From positions 1,426,001 to 1,490,000 of the forward strand of contig NZ_OESG01000013.1 of assembly GCF_900240945.1 (NCBI RefSeq): a stretch of DNA of 64,000 nucleotides. Direction: 5' to 3'. Shown piece after piece: positions 8,558 through 16,830 of this stretch. The stretch is from Mycobacterium sp. 3519A. Its GTDB lineage: Bacteria; Actinomycetota; Actinomycetes; Mycobacteriales; Mycobacteriaceae. The translations under genes were made by a program, and so were the position numbers. Below the pieces are notes generated by a model that had not been told where the DNA came from, did not search any database, and saw only the letters and a list, made by a program, of their open reading frames with translations. The first letter of the stretch is position 1, and each line of letters opens with the position of its first letter.

Positions 8558-9416
8558 GCTTCGCCTCGTCGATCGCGGCCGCAAGCACTTGCGGGACAAG
8601 TGTTTTGGCCATTCGTTTGCGTTGCTGGCCCGATGCGTGCAAGTCATCGGGCGGATCGAGGGTGGATGCCAGTTCGGCGCCCAGTTCGGCGAGGTCCAGG
8701 TCGTCCACCGTCGACCCGGTCATCGCCGCTTCTACGGTCGAAGCCCGTATCGGCACACTGTCGACGCCGAACAGCGCCAGCGCAGCTCTGCTCACCCGCT
8801 GGCCGTCGAGTTGGACACCGCACACCGCGCCGCACATCGCGAAATCGCCCGCGCGGCGAGCCACCTCAGCCACGGCCCAACCACAGCGTCCCAACCACAC
8901 CGGGAATTGCGCCGCCACCAACACCTCGTCGGGTTCGATGGCCGTCGTCCACGTCGACCGGAAGAAGTCCGAAGCCGGGATGCTTCTGCGGCCGGTCGGG
9001 CCCGCGACCTCGAGTGAGGCGTCGAGCGCGAGCGCCACCGCGGGATACTCCGCGGCCGGGTCGGCATGTGCGAGTGAGCCGCCGACCGTGCCGCGGTTGC
9101 GGATCTGGTAGTGGCCGATGTGCGAGGTGGCCTTGGCGAGCAGTGGCACCGCGGCGGCGTCGTCGCTGCGGGCGAGGGCGGACTGCGTGGTCATGGCTGC
9201 GACGCGCACCGACCCGTTCTGCGCGGTGATGCCGCGCAGGTCCGCGATCGCCCGCATGTCGACGAGGTGCTCAAAGCGCGAAAGCCGCAACGAGAGCAGC
9301 GGAATCAAGCTCTGACCGCCCGCGAGGACCTTGGCTTCGTCGCCGTGCTGCCCTAGCAGCCCGATCGCCTCGGTGAGATCTCCCGGGCAGTGATAGTCGA
9401 AGGCCGCCGGCTTCAC
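8550..9416 (-). CDS. Molybdenum hydroxylase, medium FAD-binding subunit
   Basis: A 288-aa subunit of the CoxM/XdhB type. It has the FAD-binding block KVLAGGQSLIPLLSLRL near residue 32 and the central TVGGSLAHADPAAEYP motif near residue 105, then the CO-dehydrogenase flavoprotein C-terminal domain. The GTG at 9416 follows a GGGGGGA ribosome site and begins the conserved KPAAFDYHCP sequence. First gene of the three-subunit operon. No Mo-cofactor chaperone (CoxD/CoxG type) lies next to it in this window. Confidence 0.93.
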   Translation of the reverse strand: MKPAAFDYHCPGDLTEAIGLLGQHGDEAKVLAGGQSLIPLLSLRLSRFEHLVDMRAIADLRGITAQNGSVRVAAMTTQSALARSDDAAAVPLLAKATSHIGHYQIRNRGTVGGSLAHADPAAEYPAVALALDASLEVAGPTGRRSIPASDFFRSTWTTAIEPDEVLVAAQFPVWLGRCGWAVAEVARRAGDFAMCGAVCGVQLDGQRVSRAALALFGVDSVPIRASTVEAAMTGSTVDDLDLAELGAELASTLDPPDDLHASGQQRKRMAKTLVPQVLAAAIDEAKHA

Positions 9417-9517
9417 AGAGTCCCCCCAGGTTCCCCTGGATAACGAATCGATCCACGCCCGAGCGAAGCATCGCACATCCGCGACGGCCAGGTGCACAGA
9501 TCGCGAAGGTCGTCAGC

Positions 9518-10411
9518 TCACCGCGGCGCGGCGCTCGCCTCGGTCACGATGTCGGGTTCGCGCTCCTGGTGTCGTCGGGTGGCCAGCAGACAACCCGCCA
9601 TGATGAGGGCCAGCGCGGCGACGTTGAACGCCGTCAACGGCTCGTGCAGCACGATGACGCCCGCCGCCAACGCAACCGCAGGGTTGATGTAGGTGAACAC
9701 CAACGCGCGGGCCGCCCCGACCTCGCGGATGAGGGCGAAGAACACGATGAACGCCAGCGCCGTGCAGATGATCGCGAGCCCGGCGAGCGCCAAAAGCACA
9801 CGCGTCGACGGCATCTCGTCCGGCCAGGTGGCCGCCGCAGGCCCGGCGTAGACCAGGGCGGCGAAGCCGAGGCAGACCGCGGTCATGGGCAGCGCAGGCA
9901 CGTCGGCGAGATGGCGGGCGGCGATCAGCGGCGCGATCGCGTAGCACGTCGCCACCAGGAGCACCTCGATGATCGGCCAGGTGCTGCCGCCGATGTGGGG
10001 GCCTGCCAGTACGGCGACGCCCGAGATGCCGACACCGAGGCCGATGATGCGCTTGTAGCCGAGGCGCTCACCGCCGGTGAACCGGTCCAGCACCGCGGCG
10101 ATGATGGGTGAGGCGGCGATCAGCAGACCGGTCATCGAGCTGGTCAGGTGGCGTTCGGCGTCCGAGAGCAGCCACCACGCGGCGATGATCTCGAAGAACG
10201 CGAACCCCAGCAGCGCCTTCCAGTGGTTCCGCACGATCGTCACGGTCTGCCGCGAGAACGCCAGGGGCAGCAGCACCGCGGCGCCGACCGCCGTTCGGGC
10301 CAGCACCAGCACCGGCACCGAGACGCCTTCGACGGCGATCTTGATCATCAGGTACGGGATGCCCCAGATGACGCTCATCGCGAGGAACAGGATCCAGCCG
10401 CGCGAGCTCAC
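9518..10411 (-). CDS. EamA/DMT-family transporter
   Basis: A 297-aa inner-membrane protein with about ten hydrophobic helices in two EamA repeats. The first repeat begins at WILFLAMSVIWGIPYLMIKI; the second ends before the RRHQER tail. Family members export amino acids, drugs or metabolites. The GTG start follows a TAGGGT box by 6 nt, so the mRNA is probably leaderless, and this box overlaps the -10 of the divergent YbaK-type gene. No substrate can be assigned. Confidence 0.9.
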   Translation of the reverse strand: MSSRGWILFLAMSVIWGIPYLMIKIAVEGVSVPVLVLARTAVGAAVLLPLAFSRQTVTIVRNHWKALLGFAFFEIIAAWWLLSDAERHLTSSMTGLLIAASPIIAAVLDRFTGGERLGYKRIIGLGVGISGVAVLAGPHIGGSTWPIIEVLLVATCYAIAPLIAARHLADVPALPMTAVCLGFAALVYAGPAAATWPDEMPSTRVLLALAGLAIICTALAFIVFFALIREVGAARALVFTYINPAVALAAGVIVLHEPLTAFNVAALALIMAGCLLATRRHQEREPDIVTEASAAPR

Positions 10412-10416
10412 GTAGT

Positions 10417-10423
10417 TACCCTA
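10417..10423. promoter_or_regulatory. Overlapping face-to-face -10 boxes for two leaderless genes
   Basis: The seven bases TACCCTA contain TACCCT on the plus strand (10417-10422) and TAGGGT on the minus strand (10423-10418), both fitting TANNNT. Plus: 7 nt to the GTG of the YbaK-type gene (10430). Minus: 6 nt to the GTG of the EamA gene (10411). Only 18 bp separate the two start codons, and neither gene has room for a ribosome site. Confidence 0.65.
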
Positions 10424-10429
10424 CGAAAC

Positions 10430-10894
10430 GTGGACAAGCGAAATTCCCGCGTGGCCGACGCGGTGGCCGCGGCCGGCATCGAGCCCAATGTCAGGATCCT
10501 CGATGCCGACGCGAAGACCGCGGTCGCGGCGGCAGCGCAATTGGGCTGCGAGGTCGGAGCGATCGCGAACAGCCTGGTGTTCGACTGCGACGGCGAACCG
10601 CTGCTGGTGATGTCCAGCGGCGCGCACCGCGTCGACACCGACCTGGTGGCCCGTGCGCTCGGCGCCGTCGCGATCCGCAAGGCCGATCCACGGTTGGTGC
10701 GCAGCGCGACCGGCCAGGTGATCGGCGGGGTCGCCCCGACCGGGCACCCGAGCCCGCTGCGCACCGTTGTCGACGAGACGCTGGCGCAGTATCCGGTGAT
10801 CTGGACCGCGGCAGGCACCGCCGACTCGGTGATGTCGATGACGTATGAACAGCTGCTGGTGCTGACCGACGGCAAGGCGATGCCGGTGCGCTGA
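10430..10894 (+). CDS. YbaK/EbsC-type aminoacyl-tRNA deacylase
   Basis: A 154-aa cytosolic protein of the YbaK/ProX editing family, which hydrolyses mischarged aminoacyl-tRNAs such as Cys- or Ala-tRNAPro. The conserved elements are the segment around GCEVGAIANSLVF with its family Lys replaced by a hydrophobic context, the LLVMSSGAHRVD block, and GQVIGGVAPTGHP. GTG 10430 is used because no other start precedes the homologous region and because it lies 7 nt after TACCCT. A 12-bp tandem duplication spans the stop codon. Confidence 0.88.
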   Translation: MDKRNSRVADAVAAAGIEPNVRILDADAKTAVAAAAQLGCEVGAIANSLVFDCDGEPLLVMSSGAHRVDTDLVARALGAVAIRKADPRLVRSATGQVIGGVAPTGHPSPLRTVVDETLAQYPVIWTAAGTADSVMSMTYEQLLVLTDGKAMPVR

Positions 10895-10909
10895 TTGGTG
10901 CGCTGATTG
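10886..10909 (+). repeat. 12-bp tandem duplication across the stop codon
   Basis: GTGCGCTGATTG occurs twice head to tail (10886-10897 and 10898-10909). The first copy carries the TGA stop of the YbaK-type gene, the second a further TGA in another register. It looks like a simple local slippage duplication. Confidence 0.85.
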
Positions 10910-10914
10910 TTGCG

Positions 10915-10972
10915 CGAACGTGGGTTACCCGCACGCTTGAGGCGCAGAAAGTGTGCGGGTAACCCACGTTCG
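10915..10972. terminator. Perfect 20-bp inverted repeat between convergent genes (palindrome family B)
   Basis: Left arm 10915-10934 and right arm 10953-10972 are exact reverse complements (starting CGAACGTGGGTTACC), with an 18-nt loop. It sits between the stops of the YbaK-type gene and the FadE operon, where a bidirectional terminator is expected, but there is no U-tract. The arm shares CGAACGTNNNTTACC with the hairpin at 52349-52405. Confidence 0.75.
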
Positions 10973-10976
10973 GCGC

Positions 10977-12086
10977 TCAGTTTTTGGTCAGCTCCGCGTA
11001 GCGCGCGACGTGGTAGTCGGTCGAGCCGAATTCGTACTGCAGCGCGGTGAGCCGTTTGAAGTAGTGGCCGATCGCCAGTTCCTCGGTCATGCCCATCCCG
11101 CCGTGCAACTGCACCGCCTGTTGACCGACGAAGCGCGCCGCCCTGCCGATCGTCGCTTTCGCCGCCGACACCGCCTTGGCGCGCGTGTCGACGTCCGCCT
11201 CGAGGTTCAGCACCGCGAGGTATACCGCCGCGACAGCCTGTTCGACCTCCATGTACATGTCGACCATCCGGTGTTGCAGCACCTGGAAGCTGCCGATCGG
11301 TTGGCCGAACTGCTGGCGCTGTTTGCAATATTCGACGGTGTCGGCCAACACTTTTTGCATCAAGCCGACAGCTTCGGCGCAGACCGCCGCCGCGCCCTCG
11401 TCACGTGCCTGCGCCAGCGACGGCCACGCTTGTCCCTCCTCGCCGAGCAAGGTTGCTGGCACACCGTCGAACCGGAGGTCGGCGGCGCGCCGGTCGTCGA
11501 CGGTCCGATAGTGGTGCGCCTCGATCGCTGACCAGTCGGCGTCGAGGAGGAACAGCGACAATCCGCCTGGTGTGCGCGCGGTGACCAGAAGGTGCGTCGC
11601 CAGCGGCGCGCTCATCGCGACGATCTTCACACCGCGCAAAGACCATGTGGCCCCGGTCTTTTCGGCGACCGTCGACACCTGTTGCCAATGGTCGCCGGTG
11701 TCGGCCTCCGCGGCGGCCAACGCCACGATCGCGGTCCCGGCCACCACCTTCTCCAGCAGTGCCGTGGCCGCCGCGCCACCGGCGCGACGCAACAGACCGC
11801 CGGCCACCACGACCGTGTCGACGTACGGCTCGACCACCAGCGCGCGCCCCAGCGCTTCGGCGATCACCATGACTTCGACTGGGCCACCGCCTATTCCGCC
11901 CATCTCTTCCGGCAGTGCGGCACCCAGGATGCCGAGCTCGTCGGCGAATCCGCGCCAGATGTCGGGCTGCCAGCCTGCGCCGGTCTTGGCGGCGGCGCGA
12001 CTCTTCTCGAGGTCATAGCGCGTCGACAGAAACTTGCCGAGCCCGTCGCGCAGCAGTTCTTGTTCCTTGGTCAGATTGAAGTCCAT
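10977..12086 (-). CDS. Acyl-CoA dehydrogenase (FadE), small partner of a pair
   Basis: A 369-aa flavoprotein of the acyl-CoA dehydrogenase family. The N-terminal helical domain, middle beta domain and C-terminal helical domain are all present, with HGGMGMTEE near residue 328. The last segment lacks the YEGTxEI motif that carries the usual catalytic Glu. It begins directly after the TAA stop of the larger FadE (TAAATG). In mycobacterial sterol side-chain degradation such adjacent unequal FadE genes form alpha2beta2 heterotetramers, with only one subunit contributing some of the FAD or catalytic contacts. A heteromeric enzyme is therefore inferred here. Confidence 0.88.
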   Translation of the reverse strand: MDFNLTKEQELLRDGLGKFLSTRYDLEKSRAAAKTGAGWQPDIWRGFADELGILGAALPEEMGGIGGGPVEVMVIAEALGRALVVEPYVDTVVVAGGLLRRAGGAAATALLEKVVAGTAIVALAAAEADTGDHWQQVSTVAEKTGATWSLRGVKIVAMSAPLATHLLVTARTPGGLSLFLLDADWSAIEAHHYRTVDDRRAADLRFDGVPATLLGEEGQAWPSLAQARDEGAAAVCAEAVGLMQKVLADTVEYCKQRQQFGQPIGSFQVLQHRMVDMYMEVEQAVAAVYLAVLNLEADVDTRAKAVSAAKATIGRAARFVGQQAVQLHGGMGMTEELAIGHYFKRLTALQYEFGSTDYHVARYAELTKN

Positions 12087-13325
12087 TTACAACCCCAGGG
12101 CCGCTTTGGCGAGAATGTTGCGCTGAATTTCGTTGCTGCCGGCGTAGATTGAGCCAGCCCTGTCGTTGAAGTAACGAAGTGGTGCCACCGCCTGCCATGG
12201 CTCACCGCTGACATAGCCGTCGGGTGGCGGCTCGTACTCCGAGATGGGACCACCGGGCCATGTCGCGTGCGGTTGGTAGACCCGTCCGCGCGGACCGGCG
12301 GTCTCCATCGCCAGCTCGGTGAGTGACTGACTCAGCTCGGTGGCCAGCACCTTGAGCATCGACGCGCCGGGTCCGGGATGGCCGCCTCCGGCAAGCGCGG
12401 CCAGCACCCGGTATTCGAGGATTTCGAGGACCTCGGTGCGGATGCGCGCATCGGCGAGCTTGCGTGCGAACGCCGGATCGTCGATCAGTCGGCCACCGCC
12501 AGGCGCCGGCTGATCGGCGGCCTTCGTCGCGATCTCCTCCGCCATCACCTGCAGCGCGGGCGACGCTGCGCCACCGCCTCTTTCGAACTCCAGCAGATAC
12601 TTCGCGACGGTCCAGCCGTCGTCGATCCGGCCGAGCACGTTCGCCTTGGGCACCCGCACCTCGTCGAAGAAGACCTGATTCTGGATCTCCTCACCGGACG
12701 TCATCACCAGTGGCCGGATCTCGATGCCCGGTGTGGTCATGTCGATCAGGATGAACGTGATGCCCTGCTGCTTCTTCTGTGTTCTCGACGTGCGGACAAG
12801 GGCGAACATCCAATTCGCCTCACCCGCGTGCGTCGTCCAGATCTTGCTTCCGGTGCATATCAAGTCCCCGGCCGCTTCATCGACGACCGCGGCCATCGAC
12901 AGCGCCGCAAGATCTGAACCCGCCTCGGGTTCCGAGTAGCCCTGGCAGAAGAACACCTCGCCGGTGAGGATCCGGGGCAGGAAGAAGTCCTTCTGGGCGT
13001 CGGTGCCGAACTTGATGATCGCGTGGGCGACCATCCTGATACCCATCGGGGACAACGAGGGCGCCCCGGCGAGTTGTGACTCACGGCTGAAGATGTAGTG
13101 CTGGGTCAGGCTCCAGTCGCAGCCGCCGTATTCGACCGGCCACGCGGGCGCCGCCCAGCCCCGCTCGTGCAGGATCCGCTGCCACTGCATGCTCGCATCG
13201 TGGTCGGCGTACACGCTGGTCATCAGGCGGCCTGCCTGCCGCAGTTCGGGCGTCAGCTTTTCCTTCAGGAACGCGCGCACCTCGTCGCGAAACGCCGAAT
13301 CGCTCGCCGACCATGTGAGGTCCAT
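12087..13325 (-). CDS. Acyl-CoA dehydrogenase (FadE), large partner of a pair
   Basis: A 412-aa acyl-CoA dehydrogenase with the block FFCQGYSEPEAGSDLA (about residues 121-136) that shapes the flavin site, ICTGSKIWTTHA, and a C-terminal SIYAGSNEIQRNI in which Ala stands where many family members have the catalytic Glu. This is usual in the ChsE-like heteromeric FadE group, where the base sits on another helix. ATG 13325 follows AAGGGAGAG. First gene of a two-gene operon whose second cistron abuts its stop. It faces a 205-bp intergenic region before the PAS gene. Confidence 0.9.
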   Translation of the reverse strand: MDLTWSASDSAFRDEVRAFLKEKLTPELRQAGRLMTSVYADHDASMQWQRILHERGWAAPAWPVEYGGCDWSLTQHYIFSRESQLAGAPSLSPMGIRMVAHAIIKFGTDAQKDFFLPRILTGEVFFCQGYSEPEAGSDLAALSMAAVVDEAAGDLICTGSKIWTTHAGEANWMFALVRTSRTQKKQQGITFILIDMTTPGIEIRPLVMTSGEEIQNQVFFDEVRVPKANVLGRIDDGWTVAKYLLEFERGGGAASPALQVMAEEIATKAADQPAPGGGRLIDDPAFARKLADARIRTEVLEILEYRVLAALAGGGHPGPGASMLKVLATELSQSLTELAMETAGPRGRVYQPHATWPGGPISEYEPPPDGYVSGEPWQAVAPLRYFNDRAGSIYAGSNEIQRNILAKAALGL

Positions 13326-13530
13326 GGCTCTCCCTTGTCTGTCGGAGGACTGCAGACAGAGTAAACCTAGTTAGTTATGTGGGCTACGTGGGGTGGTGGC
13401 TAAGTTAATGACCGTTCACGTGTTGCGTCGCGTCGGGGGCGCGAGATCTTGTTGGCAGGCGGATGGTCGGGTGCGGGTTAAACCCCGATCACGGTGACGG
13501 CGTCGGTGTGCAACGGCCATAATCGGGGGC

Positions 13531-13932
13531 GTGGAGCGGCGCCGAGAGGACCTGGACGGTCAGGATCCGATGACGCTGCTCAGGGAGCTACCGGCCTTGG
13601 TGGTGCTGGAGCGGTTTCCGGTCCCGGTGCTGGCCATCGCCGAGGACGGCGCCATCCTGTTCGCGAACGCGGCGTTCGCCGACATGCTCGGCTACCCGGC
13701 CGAGGCGGTCACGGCGTTGAAATTCCGCGAGATCTTTCACACTCTGCCCGCCGACGATTCCGCTGTTTCGGTCGTGCGCGCACACGCGAATCTGATTGTC
13801 GAACTAGTCCATTCCGACCGGTCCATCGTGCGCGCGCGGATGAGCAAGTCGGCCCTGTTGCGCGGCGACGATCCGGTGGCGCTTGCCACCTTCCAGGATC
13901 TGACCGAGCGACTGTGGGCCGAGGAACTCTAG
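13531..13932 (+). CDS. Stand-alone PAS-domain protein
   Basis: A 133-aa cytosolic protein that is essentially one PAS domain. LERFPVPVLAIAEDGAILFAN and FADMLGYPAEAV (about residues 27-60) are the characteristic start of the fold, and it ends TFQDLTERLWAEEL, the beginning of the usual linker helix. No output domain follows. The GTG start lies 7 nt after CATAAT, so it may be leaderless. Its stop abuts the stop of the convergent TetR gene. Ligand and partner are unknown; small mycobacterial PAS proteins often accompany lipid-metabolism genes. Confidence 0.8.
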   Translation: MERRREDLDGQDPMTLLRELPALVVLERFPVPVLAIAEDGAILFANAAFADMLGYPAEAVTALKFREIFHTLPADDSAVSVVRAHANLIVELVHSDRSIVRARMSKSALLRGDDPVALATFQDLTERLWAEEL

Positions 13933-14592
13933 TCAGTCAGCCACTGGATTAGGGGAGCGGCGCATCACCTCGCGCGCCAGGTACTCGGTGAAGTACGGCA
14001 GCGAGTCGGTAGTCACGATCCCCGGCAACAGCACCTGCCACACCCTGGTCACGCGGATCAAGACGTCGGCCCCCGCCGTGATGGCACTGGCCAGCAGTTC
14101 GGCCCCCAGCAGCGCGCCGATGATCGTCTCGCCGACCGCTTGCGGATCGGTGTCTGCACGTACGTCGCCTTCATCGATCGCCTGTTGCGTGTACCGCGTC
14201 ATCTCGGTTGTCCAGCCGGTGTAGGTGCGCGCCGCGACGTCGTTGAACTCCCCGAAGGCCCGCAGGAGTTGCGTTCCGCTGCGGGCGATCTGGTCGGCAG
14301 CCATCAGGTCCGCGACGACGAAGACGCCGTGGATGATGTTCTCCAGCGCCGGCGCAGACGAGCTGGTGATGCTGCGAAACGCCTCGGCGAGACGGGCGTT
14401 GCCCTCCATGATGATCGCGGTGGCCAGCGACTCCTTGGATTCGAAGTGGTAGTACAGTGCGCCTTTCGTCATCTCGGCGCGTTCGATGATGTCGCCCAAT
14501 CCCGCGGCCGGGTAACCGATTTCGTTGAACACCTCGACTGCGGAGGCGATGATTCGTCTGCGGGTGGCCTCGGACCGCGCTTGGCGCACCAT
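13933..14592 (-). CDS. TetR-family regulator, autoregulator-receptor (ScbR/ArpA) type
   Basis: A 219-aa repressor-type protein. The N-terminal helix-turn-helix (about residues 8-50: TRRRIIASAVEVFNEIGY, then GDIIERAEMTKGALYYHFESKE) matches the ScbR/CprB gamma-butyrolactone-receptor branch of TetR rather than the AcrR branch. The C-terminal ligand domain is all helical. ATG follows GGAGGTA. It lies 59 bp downstream of a second TetR gene on the same strand and is probably co-transcribed. The ligand is unknown; no butyrolactone synthase gene is in the window. Confidence 0.88.
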   Translation of the reverse strand: MVRQARSEATRRRIIASAVEVFNEIGYPAAGLGDIIERAEMTKGALYYHFESKESLATAIIMEGNARLAEAFRSITSSSAPALENIIHGVFVVADLMAADQIARSGTQLLRAFGEFNDVAARTYTGWTTEMTRYTQQAIDEGDVRADTDPQAVGETIIGALLGAELLASAITAGADVLIRVTRVWQVLLPGIVTTDSLPYFTEYLAREVMRRSPNPVAD

Positions 14593-14651
14593 TGTCCGAG
14601 TACCTCCAGAAACTCCGTCGACCGTCCTGGATCGGCCTGGCCTAGGGCATC

Positions 14652-15332
14652 CTAACCTAGAACAGTTTCCTCGATCGGTGTCGCGTTCTTCTGCGCAACG
14701 GCGGTGCGCCGCTTGAGGAACTGAAGCAGGTAGTCGATCCGATCCGGCTCGGCGAATCCGTTCAACGCCAGCACCCAGAGGTTCTCCAGGTCACTCAAGA
14801 ACTGCGCAGGCTGTGCCAGGCTGCTGGTCTGACGCAACCCCAGGTACATCGACACCAGAAGCTTGGCGATGCTGCGCGGGTCGCGCCCTTCGATGATGTC
14901 CCCGTCCCGGATGGCTTTTTCGGCGATCGCCGTGAACGCGTCCGCCCACTGTCCGAGGACGTGGGCCTGCAGGCCGTCGCTGCGGCCGACGGACTCGAGC
15001 AGATTCAAGCCGGCCCGGGCGACCTCGTCCCCGATGTCTTCGACGGCGACCAGATAGACGATGTCGATCAGGGTCTCCAGCCCCGACAGCTTGCGGGCCA
15101 GCAGGCCGTCGACGGACGCCGACGCCAGCTCGAACCGGTGCTCGACGATCGCCGCCGCCAGCGCGTGCTTGGACCGGAAGTGGAAGTACATCGCACCCTT
15201 GGTGACCTCCGCGTCGGCCAGAATGTCGTCGAGGCTGACCAGGCTGTACGACTTGCGCGCGAACTGTCGAGACGCCGCGCGGAGAATCTGTTGCCGCGTG
15301 GTGTCGGCTCGCCTGTCGAGCTGTTCGGTCAC
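14652..15332 (-). CDS. TetR-family regulator, second of a tandem pair
   Basis: A 226-aa TetR protein with its helix-turn-helix at about residues 12-57 (TRQQILRAASRQFARKSY, then LDDILADAEVTKGAMYFHFRSKHAL). It resembles the downstream TetR protein in the DNA-recognition helix (VTKGAMYFHF against MTKGALYYHF) but differs in the ligand domain, so the two could share related operators and sense different ligands. The GTG start is followed by the conserved fold from residue 10. A 568-bp non-coding region lies upstream. Confidence 0.88.
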   Translation of the reverse strand: MTEQLDRRADTTRQQILRAASRQFARKSYSLVSLDDILADAEVTKGAMYFHFRSKHALAAAIVEHRFELASASVDGLLARKLSGLETLIDIVYLVAVEDIGDEVARAGLNLLESVGRSDGLQAHVLGQWADAFTAIAEKAIRDGDIIEGRDPRSIAKLLVSMYLGLRQTSSLAQPAQFLSDLENLWVLALNGFAEPDRIDYLLQFLKRRTAVAQKNATPIEETVLG

Positions 15333-15900
15333 ATCCCAGCCTCGAAATCTGGACGGTGGCTCCGGTCGAGTAATCGTGCTTTCCGTAAATAGGTCAATTC
15401 TGTCGATTCTTTCACCCGATGCGTATTACCCGCAGGTTCGGGCGTCCCGCTTTTGCAGGGCAAACCCCTCAACGACCCTCCTCGGCGAACTTCGGATGTG
15501 CTGACGGGGCAAAGCTGACGGTCAATACTTTAAGTCATTTGTAGGACTGCATATCAGCCAAAAAGTATGTAAGGTACACATTGTGATGACTGGCGGTCCG
15601 GTCAACGGGGGGCGGCTCCAAAGGGTTGATCCCAAGGTCAGCGCGTGCGTTTACGCGCCCATAACGCTATCGCCGAGCAAATCCCGGTGGTATTTTCGTC
15701 CCGTTGCCATAGTCCGCGTTGGCAAACCCCCTCGAACCCCTGCGCGGGCTGTGGCAACTTCGTGTCGGCCGTTTGCACTACCCGCAGGATTTGTCGAGCG
15801 TGTCCGCCCGAACTCAACGGTCATCACCTCCCAAACCGCAGCGGAGCACTCGCCGGCGGTGCAGATATCGACCGATTTAGCAATACCGAGGTAATTAACG
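15333..15900. other. 568-bp intergenic region without a convincing gene
   Basis: It separates the divergent TetR gene and the flavoprotein-like gene. The part from about 15525 to 15590 is clearly AT-richer than the surroundings and holds an imperfect inverted repeat, TATGTA-AGG-TACACA (15566-15580), so promoters or operators are likely there. A 103-codon reading frame at 15583-15894 has a composition (Pro, Arg, Ser, Thr throughout) that does not look like a protein. I see no tRNA or riboswitch. Confidence 0.6.
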
Positions 15901-16830
15901 GTGAAGTGGGACTTAGAAGTCGACGTGGTGTGTACCGGCGCAGGGGTTGCTGGGCTGGCGCACTCGGTGGCGGTTGTCGACATGGACGGCGAGGTGTTCG
16001 TCGCCAGTGCCGACGACGCCCGATCCGGCGGGACACCGGTAGCGGTCCGGTCGCGTGTCGACCGACTGCACTGGCTCGATCTGCACGTTTCGGATCCGGA
16101 GACCAACGAATACTTCGCCGCCTTGTCATCCGACCTGGGTCCGCTGACCAGGTTCGCGGGAGACGTCGACCTGCCTATCCGCGTGGTGGAGCAGGCCCAA
16201 CCGGTGCAGGCACGCGGCGCCGTCCCGCCCTTCGTCGGGGCCAGGCTGCGCGACTGGGCGGCGCGTTGCCTGGTGTCGCCCTACGGTTATCTCTCCACCC
16301 GGGTGGTGGACTGGCAGTCGACCACGTTGCGCACTGCCGACGGTGAGGCGATCGAGGTCGCCGAGATCGGATCGATCGCGCCGGATCCGGACAACGTCGG
16401 TGGCTCAGTGATGGAGTGGCTCACCGCCAAGGCGCGTGACCGCGACATCGAGGTCTCTCACGCGACGTCACTGGAGCGCATCGTCTTCGAGGAGGGCGAG
16501 GTGCTCGGCGCCGAGTTCATGACGCCTGACGGTCGACTGGCCGTGCGTGCGCGGCATGGTGTGACGGTCGCCGCAGGCGGGCCGCAGGCCGCCACCGGTG
16601 CCGGTCGGCCGCTACCCGCCGACGCCGCTCTGCGTCTGTGTCTGGTCAGCCGACCCGCCAGCCGCTTCGGCCGTCTGGAACTGCTGAGCTCTGAGCCGCT
16701 TCCCAAAAGTGTCGCCTCCACATGCCGCGCAATGAGCAGGCGGTTGCCCGCGAACATGCGCGAGGCGCACACCCGCCTACAGACGTTGCGCTGCGGAAAA
16801 GTCGACGGGTATCCGGCCCCTGGCCAGTAG
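15901..16830 (+). CDS. FAD-binding fumarate-reductase/ketosteroid-dehydrogenase-like protein, short form
   Basis: A 309-aa protein with an N-terminal Rossmann motif (DVVCTGAGVAGLAHSVAVV, residues 8-26) and, near residues 213-226, RARHGVTVAAGG, the segment with which FumR/KstD-type flavoproteins return to the FAD domain. Those enzymes usually have 480-560 residues and a large capping domain; here the middle is short and the C-terminal substrate part is missing, so this may be a reduced or non-catalytic relative. The GTG start is weakly supported (GAGG about 10 nt upstream). Its last 54 bp overlap the end of the convergent GGDEF-EAL gene. Confidence 0.65.
   Translation: MKWDLEVDVVCTGAGVAGLAHSVAVVDMDGEVFVASADDARSGGTPVAVRSRVDRLHWLDLHVSDPETNEYFAALSSDLGPLTRFAGDVDLPIRVVEQAQPVQARGAVPPFVGARLRDWAARCLVSPYGYLSTRVVDWQSTTLRTADGEAIEVAEIGSIAPDPDNVGGSVMEWLTAKARDRDIEVSHATSLERIVFEEGEVLGAEFMTPDGRLAVRARHGVTVAAGGPQAATGAGRPLPADAALRLCLVSRPASRFGRLELLSSEPLPKSVASTCRAMSRRLPANMREAHTRLQTLRCGKVDGYPAPGQ

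Noticed and set aside
5769..9416. Carbon monoxide dehydrogenase (CoxMSL)
   Set aside because: The active-site loop is PYRGPF rather than AYxCSFR, so a CO-oxidising role is not supported.
15583..15894. 103-codon plus-strand frame as a gene
   Set aside because: Composition is unlike a protein, there is no ribosome site, and the AT-rich promoter-like sequence lies directly before it.
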